Below, piece by piece: positions 7,917-17,357 of a DNA stretch of 59,385 nt. Source of the stretch: an uncultured Ruminococcus sp. (GTDB taxonomy: Bacteria > Bacillota > Clostridia > Oscillospirales > Acutalibacteraceae); assembly GCA_902773135.1 (NCBI GenBank), contig CACYDP010000007.1:1-59385 (forward strand), given 5' to 3'. Each line of letters begins with the position of its first letter. Position 1 is the first letter of the stretch. The notes beneath the pieces were generated by a model. That model made no database searches. It was not told where the DNA came from and worked only from the letters and a program-made list of their open reading frames with translations. The translations under genes were made by a program, and so were the position numbers.

Positions 7917-9584
7917 TCAGAACAGACCTGTTATTTTTCCGTTGGAGTCAACATCGATCTTTTCCGCTGCGGGTACTTTCGGCAGACCGGGCATCGTCAT
8001 AATGCTGCCTGTATAGACAACGATAAATCCTGCACCGTTGGAAAGTCTGACATCACTGACCGTAATATGGAAGTTTTCAGGTTTTCCGAGAAGTGTCGGG
8101 TCGTCTGAGAGCGAGTACTGTGTTTTGGCAACACATACAGGCAGTTTGTCCGCACCAAGCTTTTCAATATCTGCAATGGCTTTATCCGCTGCTTTGGTGT
8201 ATATCACATCATCAGCACCATAAATTGCTGTCGCAATGGTCTTGAGTTTCTCCTTGATGGGAAGTTCTTCGGAATAGATGGGACAGAATTCAGACGATTT
8301 TTCTGCTGCTTCCACCACTTTTTTCGCCAGTTCGATACCGCCGTTTCCGCCGTTGGCAAAAACTTCGGAAAGAGCAAAATCTGCACCGAGCTCTTTGCAG
8401 TAATTCTTGATATATTCCAGTTCAGCATCAGAATCCGTATGGAATCGGTTGATAGCCACCACTACGGGAATACCGAACTTATGCATATTATTAATATGTA
8501 CGCCGAGATTGACAATACCCTTTTTGAGAGCATCCGGGTTTTCAGCAGAGAGTTCGTTTTTAGCGACACCTCCGTTATATTTCAACGCTCTTACGGTAGC
8601 AACAATGACTACGGCAGAAGGTTTCAAACCGGCTTTGCGGCACTTGATGTCAAAGAATTTTTCCGCACCGAGATCCGAACCGAATCCTGCTTCTGTAATA
8701 CAGTAATCGGCAAGTTTCAGTGCCAATTTGGTTGCTCTGACAGAGTTGCAGCCGTGTGCAATATTGGCAAAAGGTCCGCCGTGCATAATAGCGGGTGTAC
8801 CCTCCAATGTCTGAACCAGATTGGGTTTGACCGCATCTTTCAGCAGGGCTGTCATTGCCCCGTTAGCTTTCAGGTCTTTTGCATATATGGGAGTGTTATC
8901 CGTGGAATAGGCAACAAGTATATTGCCCAGACGTTCTTTGAGCTCATCAATATCAGAAGCAAGACAAAGAATTGCCATTACTTCACTTGCAACAGTGATG
9001 ATAAATCCGTCTTCACGGGGTACACCATTAACTTTTCCTCCCAGACCTGCCACAATATTGCGAAGTTCACGGTCATTCATATCAAGGCAGCGTTTGATTA
9101 AAATCCTTCTGACATCTATCTTCAGTTCATTGCCCTGCTGAATATGATTATCAAGCATTGCACAAAGAAGATTATTGGCAGCGGTGATGGCGTGCATATC
9201 GCCGGTAAAATGAAGGTTAATATCCTCCATCGGTATTACCTGAGCATATCCTCCGCCTGCTGCACCTCCTTTAATGCCGAATACCGGACCGAGTGAAGGC
9301 TCACGGAGCGTTACAATTGTCTTTTTCCCTATTTTTGAAAATGCATCTCCAAGACCTACCGATGTAGTTGTTTTTCCCTCGCCGGCAGGTGTCGGATTGA
9401 TGGCGGTAACAAGAATCAGTTTGCCATCCTTGTTTGATGAAGTCCGGCTGATCAATTCTTCTGACAGTTTGGCTTTATATTTACCGTAAAATTCAAGATC
9501 GTCCGATGAAATCCCGAGTTTATCGGCAATTTCAGTGATCGGCTTCGGCTGTGCCTGCTGAGCGATTTCAATATCTGTGAGCAT
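7917..9584 (-). CDS. fhs: Formate-tetrahydrofolate ligase
   Basis: Fhs uses ATP to join formate and tetrahydrofolate into 10-formyl-THF, feeding purine synthesis and, in acetogens, the methyl branch of the Wood-Ljungdahl route. The 555-residue protein is full length and has the P-loop [34 protein letters not shown] and [14 protein letters not shown], all hallmark Fhs segments. The ATG follows GGAGAG. No other C1 genes are adjacent, so a general one-carbon role is the safer reading. It leads the operon into tsaE. Confidence 0.97.
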   Translation of the reverse strand: MLTDIEIAQQAQPKPITEIADKLGISSDDLEFYGKYKAKLSEELISRTSSNKDGKLILVTAINPTPAGEGKTTTSVGLGDAFSKIGKKTIVTLREPSLGPVFGIKGGAAGGGYAQVIPMEDINLHFTGDMHAITAANNLLCAMLDNHIQQGNELKIDVRRILIKRCLDMNDRELRNIVAGLGGKVNGVPREDGFIITVASEVMAILCLASDIDELKERLGNILVAYSTDNTPIYAKDLKANGAMTALLKDAVKPNLVQTLEGTPAIMHGGPFANIAHGCNSVRATKLALKLADYCITEAGFGSDLGAEKFFDIKCRKAGLKPSAVVIVATVRALKYNGGVAKNELSAENPDALKKGIVNLGVHINNMHKFGIPVVVAINRFHTDSDAELEYIKNYCKELGADFALSEVFANGGNGGIELAKKVVEAAEKSSEFCPIYSEELPIKEKLKTIATAIYGADDVIYTKAADKAIADIEKLGADKLPVCVAKTQYSLSDDPTLLGKPENFHITVSDVRLSNGAGFIVVYTGSIMTMPGLPKVPAAEKIDVDSNGKITGLF

Positions 9585-9619
9585 AGTTCATCTCTCCGTT
9601 TTCAACATAATTTACTATT

Positions 9620-9648
9620 ATATTAGCATAAATTTTTTTTTTGTACAA
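9620..9648 (-). promoter_or_regulatory. Promoter of the fhs-tsaE-tsaB-rpiB operon
   Basis: TTGTAC (9648-9643), 17 nt including an A10 tract, and TAATAT (9625-9620) preceded by the extended -10 TGC. Confidence 0.5.
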
Positions 9649-9737
9649 CAATTTATATCATATTTATCAAAAGTAACAAAATTATGCCGAACTGATAAAA
9701 CTTTATTGCTGTAATATCAGATACCAAGAGATAAACA

Positions 9738-11048
9738 TCAATTTCCGATATAGTTTTTCGGTATCATAATATTGGCAGTAAAAATATAATTTTTTTCACC
9801 TTTTTCGCAGGAAAAACCGCTTTCCCCTCCGTACTTTTCGACAGCAAGATTAATATTGGAAATACCGAAGCCGTGATTTTCCTTATCATCTTTGACAGTA
9901 GAAAAAGTCCCCACATAATTCTCAGACGGATTTCTGACACTGATCAGAATAAAATGCAGATTGTTCTTAAACTCTATTTCTATTTTTCTATATTCCTCAG
10001 GCAGTTTTTTGACTGCATCAACAGCATTGTCAATCAGATTGGACATAATGGTGCAAATATCGATCGGTTCTGCCGTGCATCGATCCATTGTTCCGGAAAC
10101 ATTGATCGTAATGTGATCGGATAATGTTTTTGAGATTTTATCATTGATAATGACATCGGCTATATCGTTTCCGGTACGTACACTTTGATCTGCTGTATTG
10201 AGCCGTTCCGATAATTCCGACACGTAGTCTTTTAATTCCTCGTATTTTGCTTTCTCACACAGATCACTGATGCAGATGAGATGATTTTTCATATCGTGTT
10301 TGATACTTCGTATTTCACGATCCGCTTTCAGCCGGCTGTCATAATAATTTTTCTGTGATTTAATATAATTTTCCGTAACTTCACTGATGCGGATATAATA
10401 TCTGTTCTCGGTATTCTTAACAGCCATCATAGCAGCAAAAATAATCAGTACAAAACCCAGTATGACACTCAGATGTGAGTCGCTTTTATCATTTTGTACC
10501 AGCATATACCACGACGCCAGATAGACCGAAATCGCAAGAATATACATATTCCATACGGACATTGGTTCTTTGATTTTGCTTTTGCCGATATATCCTATCA
10601 TCACAATGAATATCACTGCCAGAAAGTCCGAAAAAAACAAGACAACAAGTGATAAATACATTTCAATTGTATTTGTACCGGAAACATATTTAATCAGTTC
10701 TTCCGACAAAGAAGAGGTAGAATAGGTAATAAAAGAAGAAAACATTGATGCGGCAGTGGTTACAGCAAGCATTTTGGGCTTTTTGTCTGTCACAAAAATC
10801 CATATCATCAACGAATAAACCAATATACATTCTTCCGGTGAGAGCAACATACGATAGGTATTCTCGATGTCAGCACTGAACAGTGACGTAATTTGCGACA
10901 GTACAGGTTCCAGAAAAGCTGCTGCCAAAATAAAAATGGTGTATTTTTTGATCTTATATCTGAAAATTTTGTCGATGGTTCGGCACGCACCGAAAATCAG
11001 CGACAGGTTCAGAAAATATTCGGTAAGAAATCTTAAACATAAAAACAA
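9738..11048 (-). CDS. AgrC/ComD-type sensor histidine kinase with GHKL ATPase domain
   Basis: A 436-residue membrane kinase. The first about 200 residues contain six or seven hydrophobic segments, followed by the dimerisation region with the phospho-acceptor motif KHDMKNHL and a GHKL ATPase with N-box SNLIDNAVDAV and G-box GFGISNINLAVEKYGG. This is the architecture of peptide-sensing HPK10 kinases. The regulator gene lies just upstream, with a 56-nt gap. The likely start is TTG 11048, with GGGGGAG 8 nt upstream; an ATG at 11040 is out of frame. No AgrD-like propeptide or AgrB is visible, so the ligand is unknown. Confidence 0.88.
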   Translation of the reverse strand: MFLCLRFLTEYFLNLSLIFGACRTIDKIFRYKIKKYTIFILAAAFLEPVLSQITSLFSADIENTYRMLLSPEECILVYSLMIWIFVTDKKPKMLAVTTAASMFSSFITYSTSSLSEELIKYVSGTNTIEMYLSLVVLFFSDFLAVIFIVMIGYIGKSKIKEPMSVWNMYILAISVYLASWYMLVQNDKSDSHLSVILGFVLIIFAAMMAVKNTENRYYIRISEVTENYIKSQKNYYDSRLKADREIRSIKHDMKNHLICISDLCEKAKYEELKDYVSELSERLNTADQSVRTGNDIADVIINDKISKTLSDHITINVSGTMDRCTAEPIDICTIMSNLIDNAVDAVKKLPEEYRKIEIEFKNNLHFILISVRNPSENYVGTFSTVKDDKENHGFGISNINLAVEKYGGESGFSCEKGEKNYIFTANIMIPKNYIGN

Positions 11049-11104
11049 TACACACTCTCCCCCTTTCGCATCTGAGCATAGGCACCGCTGTATGCGGAAA
11101 GCTT

Positions 11105-11815
11105 TTATATGGCACTGTGCTTGATATAAGAAAACATCCGGCTGCGGAAATTTTCACTGAAACTCCTGCTGATCGGTATGACCTCCCCGTTATCCATATA
11201 AACTTCTTTATTGGTATAACTGCATATATGGGCAAGGTTCACTACCGAACAGCGATGAATCTTGACAAATACCGGCTTGGCATCATTGAGCATCTCAAAT
11301 GCCGCCGAGAGTTTCATTCGCACGGAATATCTGCTGTCATTGGTAATAAAAATAACATTGTTATTATTGGATTCGGCATAAATAATACTTTCGGGCATTA
11401 CCACATATTCCTGTAACGCTGTTTTCAGAATAATGCGTTTGCTTTTTGAAATATGTTTTTCAATATCCGTCAGGGCTTTTTCCAATTTTGATTTCGGAGA
11501 TGACTTCGGAAGAAACCGAAATGCCCCCACTTCATAGCCGTCAACCGCCATATCGGTATGAGATGTCAAAAAAATAATGAGCACATCACCGGAAAATTCA
11601 CGCACTTTTCTGGCTGTTTCCATACCGTCCAACACAGGCATTTCTATATCGAGAAATATCACATCAAAATTTTTACCCGACAAATAGGAATCCAGCAATG
11701 CCTTTCCGTTTTCAAACTGCGAACATACGACATCAGACTGGCTGTAAAAAGAATATATCATATCACAAATTTTACTGCGAAAGACCTTTTCATCATCAAC
11801 AACAGCTATACGCAT
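11105..11815 (-). CDS. LytTR-family response regulator
   Basis: A 236-residue regulator. The receiver domain (1-120) has the acidic pair D7/D8, phospho-acceptor D56 in VIFLDIEMP and the conserved Thr/Lys switch (FLTSH, LPKSSPKSK). The C-terminal LytTR domain (about 130-232) shows IIYAESNNNNVIF and the KIHRCSVVNLAHI segment. LytTR regulators bind paired direct repeats upstream of their targets and commonly control bacteriocin, virulence and transporter genes. It is transcribed apart from the upstream ABC/M13 operon, because a terminator and an extended -10 promoter lie between them. Its role in regulating that operon is inference. Confidence 0.92.
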   Translation of the reverse strand: MRIAVVDDEKVFRSKICDMIYSFYSQSDVVCSQFENGKALLDSYLSGKNFDVIFLDIEMPVLDGMETARKVREFSGDVLIIFLTSHTDMAVDGYEVGAFRFLPKSSPKSKLEKALTDIEKHISKSKRIILKTALQEYVVMPESIIYAESNNNNVIFITNDSRYSVRMKLSAAFEMLNDAKPVFVKIHRCSVVNLAHICSYTNKEVYMDNGEVIPISRSFSENFRSRMFSYIKHSAI

Positions 11816-11862
11816 TTTTACCCCTCTTTATCCCAAATGATCTGATCGGAAATACCATCACC

Positions 11863-11871
11863 ATTGTAGCA
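11863..11871 (-). promoter_or_regulatory. Extended -10 promoter of the LytTR/kinase operon
   Basis: Minus-strand TGC-TACAAT about 48 nt upstream of the regulator ATG. No good -35 box is visible, so the TG extension or an activator would be needed. Confidence 0.35.
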
Positions 11872-11954
11872 TATCCGGAGCAATATGAAAAGAAAAACAT
11901 CATACCAACCAACAAAAATCAAGTGAGAATCACGGCTTCACCCCGTACAGATAT

Positions 11955-11968
11955 GAAACAGGCTCTTA
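11955..11968. repeat. Intergenic repeat, copy 1
   Basis: The 14-nt string GAAACAGGCTCTTA here is identical to 19824-19837, and on the minus strand the match continues imperfectly for about 15-20 nt past it (TATCTGTACGG here, TATTTGTGCCG there). Both copies lie in intergenic DNA next to small hairpins. Confidence 0.5.
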
Positions 11969-11971
11969 GAA

Positions 11972-12007
11972 AAATGGCAGATCTGTCCGAATCCGAACCG
12001 ATCTGCC
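11972..12007 (-). terminator. Terminator of the M13/FtsX/ATPase operon
   Basis: An 8-bp stem (12007-12000 with 11983-11976) is followed on the minus strand by ATTTTTC, 8 nt after the ATPase stop. Confidence 0.65.
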
Positions 12008-12014
12008 TCGTCAT

Positions 12015-12686
12015 TTATCCTAAAATTTTACCTTCCCGCAGAGTGACTATCCTGTTTCCATAGGAGGCACACTCTCTGGAATGTGTTACCTGCAAAATGG
12101 TGATTCCCTGTTCGTTGAGATACTCGAAAAGATTCATAATATCAGCACCCGAAGCTGCATCAAGGTTACCGGTGGGTTCATCGGCAAGTATAATGTCCGG
12201 TTCGCCCAATACGGCTCTTGCAATCGCCGTACGCTGCTGCTGTCCGCCCGAAAGCTGACTCGGATAGGATTTTCTTTTATTGGCAAGTCCTGTAATTTCC
12301 AGTATATCCTCCAGCCGTTCTTTGTATTGATTGACGTTGTCGCCCCTCATTTCTATCGGCAAAAGAATATTTTCTTCCACGGTAAGATTCGGAGCAAGAT
12401 TGTAAAACTGAAATACAAAACCTATTTTTCTGCATCTTATGTCAGAAAGACGCTTATCATCAAGACCGGCAATATTATCATTGCCTACATAGATTTCGCC
12501 CTGATAATCTCTGTCCAGTCCTCCTATCAGATACAGAAGAGTGGATTTACCGCTTCCCGATTCACCCATCAAAGAAACAAAACTGCCTTTCTGTATCACA
12601 ATGCTGGCATCGACCAGTACGTTAGATGCGGTTTCGCCTTTACCAAAGGTTTTAGACACATTTTTTACAGTAATTACATTTTCCAT
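12015..12686 (-). CDS. ABC transporter ATP-binding protein, MacB/LolD type
   Basis: A 223-residue ATPase with Walker [11 protein letters not shown]-loop FQFYNLAP, signature LSGGQQQR and Walker B IILADEP. It is the nucleotide-binding partner of the FtsX-type permease immediately upstream. ATG 12686 is preceded by GGGAG and lies 13 nt past the permease stop; a TTG at 12713 would overlap the permease. This class powers mechanotransmission rather than classic transport and often serves antimicrobial-peptide resistance or lipoprotein release. Confidence 0.92.
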   Translation of the reverse strand: MENVITVKNVSKTFGKGETASNVLVDASIVIQKGSFVSLMGESGSGKSTLLYLIGGLDRDYQGEIYVGNDNIAGLDDKRLSDIRCRKIGFVFQFYNLAPNLTVEENILLPIEMRGDNVNQYKERLEDILEITGLANKRKSYPSQLSGGQQQRTAIARAVLGEPDIILADEPTGNLDAASGADIMNLFEYLNEQGITILQVTHSRECASYGNRIVTLREGKILG

Positions 12687-12699
12687 ATCAATTCTCCCA

Positions 12700-15168
12700 T
12701 CATTCGGAATCAATTTTGATTTCCTGTGATATATTCATTTTTGAAAGTGTGCTGACCGGTTTTATGGTGATAAGCATCAAAAGTGCAAACACAATAATGC
12801 CAAAAATAACCGCATACAATCCGGGTGAAAACAGCGGAACACTCATTCTGACAGCCGAAAGGGCCTTGCTGACCATTTCAAGAAGATAGATACCGAAAAT
12901 CACAGAACAAAATACCGAAATACCCGATAATGCCGCTGTTTCACAGATAATGAGCTTTTTCAGTTTTGCACGGCTCATCGATGTTGAGTAGAGTACGGCG
13001 TATTTTCTTTTGGATTGTTCAAAACCGATCAATACATTGCTTGCCGTTCCCAGAATGGATATAAACAAGCCTATCACGATCAGGGCATAAAGAATAGATA
13101 CAATTCCGCTTGCTGCTTCCTCATTTTCTGCTTCAATCATTGCCACTGTTTTAGTCATACATTCATCATCAGAATTGGTGATGTCAAGCATACTAAGCAC
13201 ATCAGCTGTTTTGCCCGGCTCTGTCTTGATAAGAATCTGAGCAGGATGATCAAAATAAAGGCTTTTGTATAATTCCTGATTGATCAGTATGGTGGTTCCG
13301 GTAGTATTAAAATAAACACTGTCGCACAAAGAGGTAATTTTAAATGTCAGGGTCTGCGGCAGATATGTATCTGTCTTTAATTTGATATTGACAGTGTCAC
13401 CGATATGCAGTCCCAGATGGGAAGCAAGTTTTTTATCAAATACGACTTCATCTTCAGCGATCTGAGCAGGGGCATTGAGAATCCCTTTAAAATACTGTGA
13501 ATCCTGATAACCTACCACATATAGCTCTGTATCGACATCATTGATGTATGCCCTTGTTTCATCGAGCATCACGGTATAGTACAGCATTTCTATGCCCTCG
13601 ACACCCTCTGTTGAGGCAATGTATTCATAATTAGCGGTCTGCATAGAAAGGTTAGTCATAACAATATCACAGTTATAATAGTTCGAGGCATAAACCTGTA
13701 TCACCGACAGTGCCACAACCATTACTGCCACTGTCAGAGAAACTGCTGATATGATCAGCTGTGATGAAGATATATTGCTTTTTTTGCTGCTGGTTTCTTT
13801 CATCGCCAGTTTGGCAATCGGCATATGCAGTTTATCGAAAAGACAGATACCTGCTTTTGAAGCAGCCGTGATAACCCACGGAAAAGCCAGAACCGCACCT
13901 ACCGTTGTCATAATAATACTTAATACGGATAATTCAAATTCCTGTGCTATGAGTGACAAAATAATTCCCAGACCAAACAGCACCGCTCCGGTGATCACTT
14001 TCGGTTTTGACAGCGTATAGGCGGTTTCCTTAGTACCGAATATAATATCTCTGACAGGTGTTTTCGCCGCTTTCAGAATAGACGCTGCCGAACACAGACA
14101 TGGCAGCAGTGTTACCGCTGCGATTACTGCTGTAACAGAAAAGAAATTGATTCCGTCTGTTTTGTCAGCTGATTCCATACCGTATCCCTGGAACATATCA
14201 AAGACAACAACATTTTTCAAAATAAGGAAAAGAATACTTCCTATGATGCCTCCGGACAGTCCGTAAAAGACATTTTCCGCAAATAATATTCCGCTTGTTC
14301 CCTTGATGCTGCCGCCAATACTTCTCAACATTCCGACAGAAGACATTCTTTCGTTGATGATATGTTTTGTCATAGAAAGAATCAAAAATGCTACCATCAA
14401 AACAACAACGAAGAAAATCAGATAATAGATGCTTTGTGAACTGTTAATCATATCTTCCGACTCTGCCGATTTTGTTCCGAATACAACGTAATCGGGATAT
14501 TTTTGTGAAATATCAGCAATGGAAGACTCCACTTGTTCATCAGGTACATCAACATATAATTGTGTGATCTTATCTTTTTTACGGTCTGCAATCCGGTTAG
14601 CTGTTTCGATATTGGTAACAATTGACAGCTCTGACTGATTGAGAAATCCCTTTTGTGCGGCTATTTGAACAATTTTAAAATGATACTCTTTGTTTGAATT
14701 GCCGTAAAAGGAAATTGTATCCCCTACTTTTTTATTAAGTCTGTCAGCAAGATTCTGTGTAATCACAACACCGTCTTTTGAATCGCTGATCTGCTCTCTG
14801 AACAATCTTAAATCATAGGCTTTTTGTACATCAGTTCCTACAACATTGACATTCAGCCGTGTAACATAATTATAATATTTCGGATTTCTCAATGAAATAT
14901 TAATATTACAAGTCGACAGCTCTACATATCGGCTGCCTGCCGGAAAATCATCAGGCGATACCTCAATCGTTTTCCCGACGTTGAATATCATAATATCCGA
15001 ATCGCCGATATATTCGTGGAAAAAATCCGCTGTACTTTCTTTTGCCATTATCATTCCCGAGATACAAAACAGTGCTGCAAAGGCGGCGGCTGCCAACGAC
15101 AGTATCATAATAATCGAACGGAACGGTTTGCCGAAAATATTGCGAATGATTAATTTTAATCTTATCAT
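12700..15168 (-). CDS. FtsX/MacB-type ABC transporter permease
   Basis: An 822-residue permease with a duplicated architecture. One transmembrane helix (about 15-40) is followed by an extracytoplasmic domain of about 200 residues, three helices (about 250-370) and a linker. A second set then begins near residue 465, with another large outer domain and three C-terminal helices. This is the PF02687 (FtsX) duplicated form seen in Firmicutes; some relatives of this size work with two-component systems in bacitracin or peptide sensing. The gene starts 3 nt after the M13 peptidase stop, so the three genes form a tight operon. Substrate not predictable. Confidence 0.88.
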   Translation of the reverse strand: MIRLKLIIRNIFGKPFRSIIMILSLAAAAFAALFCISGMIMAKESTADFFHEYIGDSDIMIFNVGKTIEVSPDDFPAGSRYVELSTCNINISLRNPKYYNYVTRLNVNVVGTDVQKAYDLRLFREQISDSKDGVVITQNLADRLNKKVGDTISFYGNSNKEYHFKIVQIAAQKGFLNQSELSIVTNIETANRIADRKKDKITQLYVDVPDEQVESSIADISQKYPDYVVFGTKSAESEDMINSSQSIYYLIFFVVVLMVAFLILSMTKHIINERMSSVGMLRSIGGSIKGTSGILFAENVFYGLSGGIIGSILFLILKNVVVFDMFQGYGMESADKTDGINFFSVTAVIAAVTLLPCLCSAASILKAAKTPVRDIIFGTKETAYTLSKPKVITGAVLFGLGIILSLIAQEFELSVLSIIMTTVGAVLAFPWVITAASKAGICLFDKLHMPIAKLAMKETSSKKSNISSSQLIISAVSLTVAVMVVALSVIQVYASNYYNCDIVMTNLSMQTANYEYIASTEGVEGIEMLYYTVMLDETRAYINDVDTELYVVGYQDSQYFKGILNAPAQIAEDEVVFDKKLASHLGLHIGDTVNIKLKTDTYLPQTLTFKITSLCDSVYFNTTGTTILINQELYKSLYFDHPAQILIKTEPGKTADVLSMLDITNSDDECMTKTVAMIEAENEEAASGIVSILYALIVIGLFISILGTASNVLIGFEQSKRKYAVLYSTSMSRAKLKKLIICETAALSGISVFCSVIFGIYLLEMVSKALSAVRMSVPLFSPGLYAVIFGIIVFALLMLITIKPVSTLSKMNISQEIKIDSE

Positions 15169-15171
15169 TTG

Positions 15172-17148
15172 TCACCATACCTTTACTCTTTTTTCGGGTG
15201 CAACGTACATTTTATCGGTTTCCTTAATATCATAGACCTGATAAAATTTTTCCGAATCAGACAGCAACGTATTGACTCTTATTTCATTCGGACTGTGTTC
15301 ATCGGTAGTTATCTGACTGATGACTGACGATACACTTTCCACTGCTCCCCACGATTCTGCATATTTGGTGAAAAACTGTTTAATTTCTTCTTCATCATCA
15401 AGCAGATTCAGGATACATTCCATTGCCGCCAGATCCGCCACATTTTCTCCAAGTGTCGTTTTGCCGTTGACACTGTATACACCCAGCAGATGATAACTTT
15501 CAAAATATTTTTCAGCTTTGTCAAGAACTTCCTGATAGGCTTGTTTATCTTCTTCGCTCAGCCAATCCTTATTGTAATTGGCTTTATCATCAAAATTAAT
15601 ACAGTTAGCATCAAAGGCATGATTCAGCTCGTGTGCAAGAACAAAGCCTACGTCACATAACTGTTTAATATAAGGATCGTCCGCATCAAAACCGGTGATC
15701 AGTTGTGCTGCGGGTATACTGATATTATTCAGATAAGGGCTGTAACAAGCATTGACTTCGCTCTGGTGCATCTGCCATTCGTAACGATCTACTTTTTGTC
15801 CGTACATTTTAAGATTAGACTGTATTTTGTTCCTTTTGATGGTCACAGCATTAGCGAGAAGATTACCGCCTTCTTCTGCAGGTACAATATCAAAATCAGA
15901 ACCCTCTTTTTCATCAACACCAATCAAAAAGATAACGTTATCGAGTTTCTGATGCAGTTTATTTTTTCCGTCATCACTCAGTCGTTCGCTGTTATCAATC
16001 AGTTGTCCTAAAGAAGAACATATATCTTTCGCTATTTTTTTGGCTGCGGCAGTATTCTTTTCGGTACAAATCTCATTGGCAAAAAGAACATCTATATCGT
16101 TGATCAGATCATAATACACTAAATCAACCGCATCCTTGTCTTCGTCGTAACTTAAAGCAACTTCATCCGTATCAAAATCAGGGAGTTCTGAAGCGTATAA
16201 CCGGGTCAGCATCGTAAGAGCATAGTCTTTCAGTGTTCTCAAATGCTCGGAAGTCAAATATTCATTGATCTTTTTAGATTGTTCTATATCAAGGACCACC
16301 ACACTGTCACAGGTCAAGCCAAAATCATTAAACAACTGATCAATATTGACATTGGAATAAATTTCGGAAAGTTTTTTCTTATCATAAACATTATAGGTTC
16401 GTTCAATGTCATAAGTCAAGTCGTGCTGGGACATCGCAGGTTTTGCTGTTTCATACGCCATAGACGCAACATCTTCCGCCCTTTTTCTGGCTTCTGCTTT
16501 ATCTGTACCAAGATATTTTAATGCTGTTTCCGCCGCATCACCAATCTTATCGACCGAATCAGAGGATTTTTTCATAGCATCGCTGCCCATACCGGCATAG
16601 GACAGCGGATAAAATACAAACATATAGCGGGAACTGTCATAATAATCCGATAACACCCTCGGATAGAAAAAAGTATCTACACCATAGTCACAATACAATG
16701 CAGCAACCACTTTGACATATTCATCTATTGTCTGTACGGATTCGATCTGCTGAACAATATCAGCCAAAGGTGCTATTCCTACTGCACTCCTGGTTTCTTT
16801 GTCTTTGTACTGCTCATACAGGTCTTTGATTTTCTGCTCCTTGCTGCCTCTTTTCTGATCTTTGGAAGCACATTTGTGAACAATCTCTGTCATTTTTTCC
16901 TTTACTTTGTCCATTGCCAAATCATCTCTGCTGTAACTGGATGAACCGTAAGGAATCTGACTATCTGAAATAAAATCAAAATTGGCATATCCGTAAAAAT
17001 CATCTTTCAACTCGGGGCGTACTGCTTCTGCCTGTTCTGTCGGTACACGGTTATACATCTCTTCGGGCATTTCTTCTGCAGGACTGCAAGAACTGAACAT
17101 CAGCAATGAAGAAATAAGCAGACTTAATATCGCAGATTTCTTTCTCAT
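15172..17148 (-). CDS. M13 family zinc metallopeptidase, lipoprotein
   Basis: M13 (neprilysin/PepO) enzymes cleave short peptides outside the membrane. From ATG 17148 (ribosome binding site AGGAG) the 658-residue product has a lipoprotein signal with lipobox FSSC at Cys21. It carries the substrate motif NACY (466-469), the zinc motif HELNH (506-510), the third ligand in GENVADLAAM (Glu568, Asp572), the HSPNEIRVN transition-state segment (618-626) and the C-terminal VKVW typical of M13. All catalytic residues are present. An in-frame extension to 17220 has no signal-peptide logic. It heads the operon with an FtsX permease and ATPase, which suggests a surface module that processes or removes a peptide. 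Confidence 0.93.
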   Translation of the reverse strand: MRKKSAILSLLISSLLMFSSCSPAEEMPEEMYNRVPTEQAEAVRPELKDDFYGYANFDFISDSQIPYGSSSYSRDDLAMDKVKEKMTEIVHKCASKDQKRGSKEQKIKDLYEQYKDKETRSAVGIAPLADIVQQIESVQTIDEYVKVVAALYCDYGVDTFFYPRVLSDYYDSSRYMFVFYPLSYAGMGSDAMKKSSDSVDKIGDAAETALKYLGTDKAEARKRAEDVASMAYETAKPAMSQHDLTYDIERTYNVYDKKKLSEIYSNVNIDQLFNDFGLTCDSVVVLDIEQSKKINEYLTSEHLRTLKDYALTMLTRLYASELPDFDTDEVALSYDEDKDAVDLVYYDLINDIDVLFANEICTEKNTAAAKKIAKDICSSLGQLIDNSERLSDDGKNKLHQKLDNVIFLIGVDEKEGSDFDIVPAEEGGNLLANAVTIKRNKIQSNLKMYGQKVDRYEWQMHQSEVNACYSPYLNNISIPAAQLITGFDADDPYIKQLCDVGFVLAHELNHAFDANCINFDDKANYNKDWLSEEDKQAYQEVLDKAEKYFESYHLLGVYSVNGKTTLGENVADLAAMECILNLLDDEEEIKQFFTKYAESWGAVESVSSVISQITTDEHSPNEIRVNTLLSDSEKFYQVYDIKETDKMYVAPEKRVKVW

Positions 17149-17246
17149 AATTTCAACTCCTATTCTGACAAGACATCGTACTGATTGGCTGTTGGATTTT
17201 GATAACCATCGATATATCAAACCGAAGCCGCATAATCACTGATTTT

Positions 17247-17275
17247 ATTATAATTTATAATTTTTGAAAATGCAA
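17247..17275 (-). promoter_or_regulatory. Promoter of the M13/FtsX/ATPase operon
   Basis: TTGCAT (17275-17270), 17 nt, TATAAT (17252-17247). The leader is about 90 nt. Confidence 0.75.
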
Positions 17276-17311
17276 TAAATGTTGCGAAATATAGAAAATT
17301 TGTTGTAAAAC

Positions 17312-17356
17312 GACAAAAACGCAGCAAATTTTTTAAATCAAAAATTTGCTGCGTTT
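17312..17356 (-). terminator. Terminator of the polyamine operon
   Basis: A 16-bp perfect stem (17356-17341 with 17332-17317) is followed by TTTTTG on the minus strand, directly after the nspC stop. Confidence 0.85.
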
Positions 17357-17357
17357 G

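Noticed and set aside
11698..12063. 121-residue plus-strand open frame across the regulator and the intergenic region
   Set aside because: It has no ribosome binding site, overlaps the 5' end of the LytTR gene antisense, and contains the intergenic repeat and a terminator hairpin.
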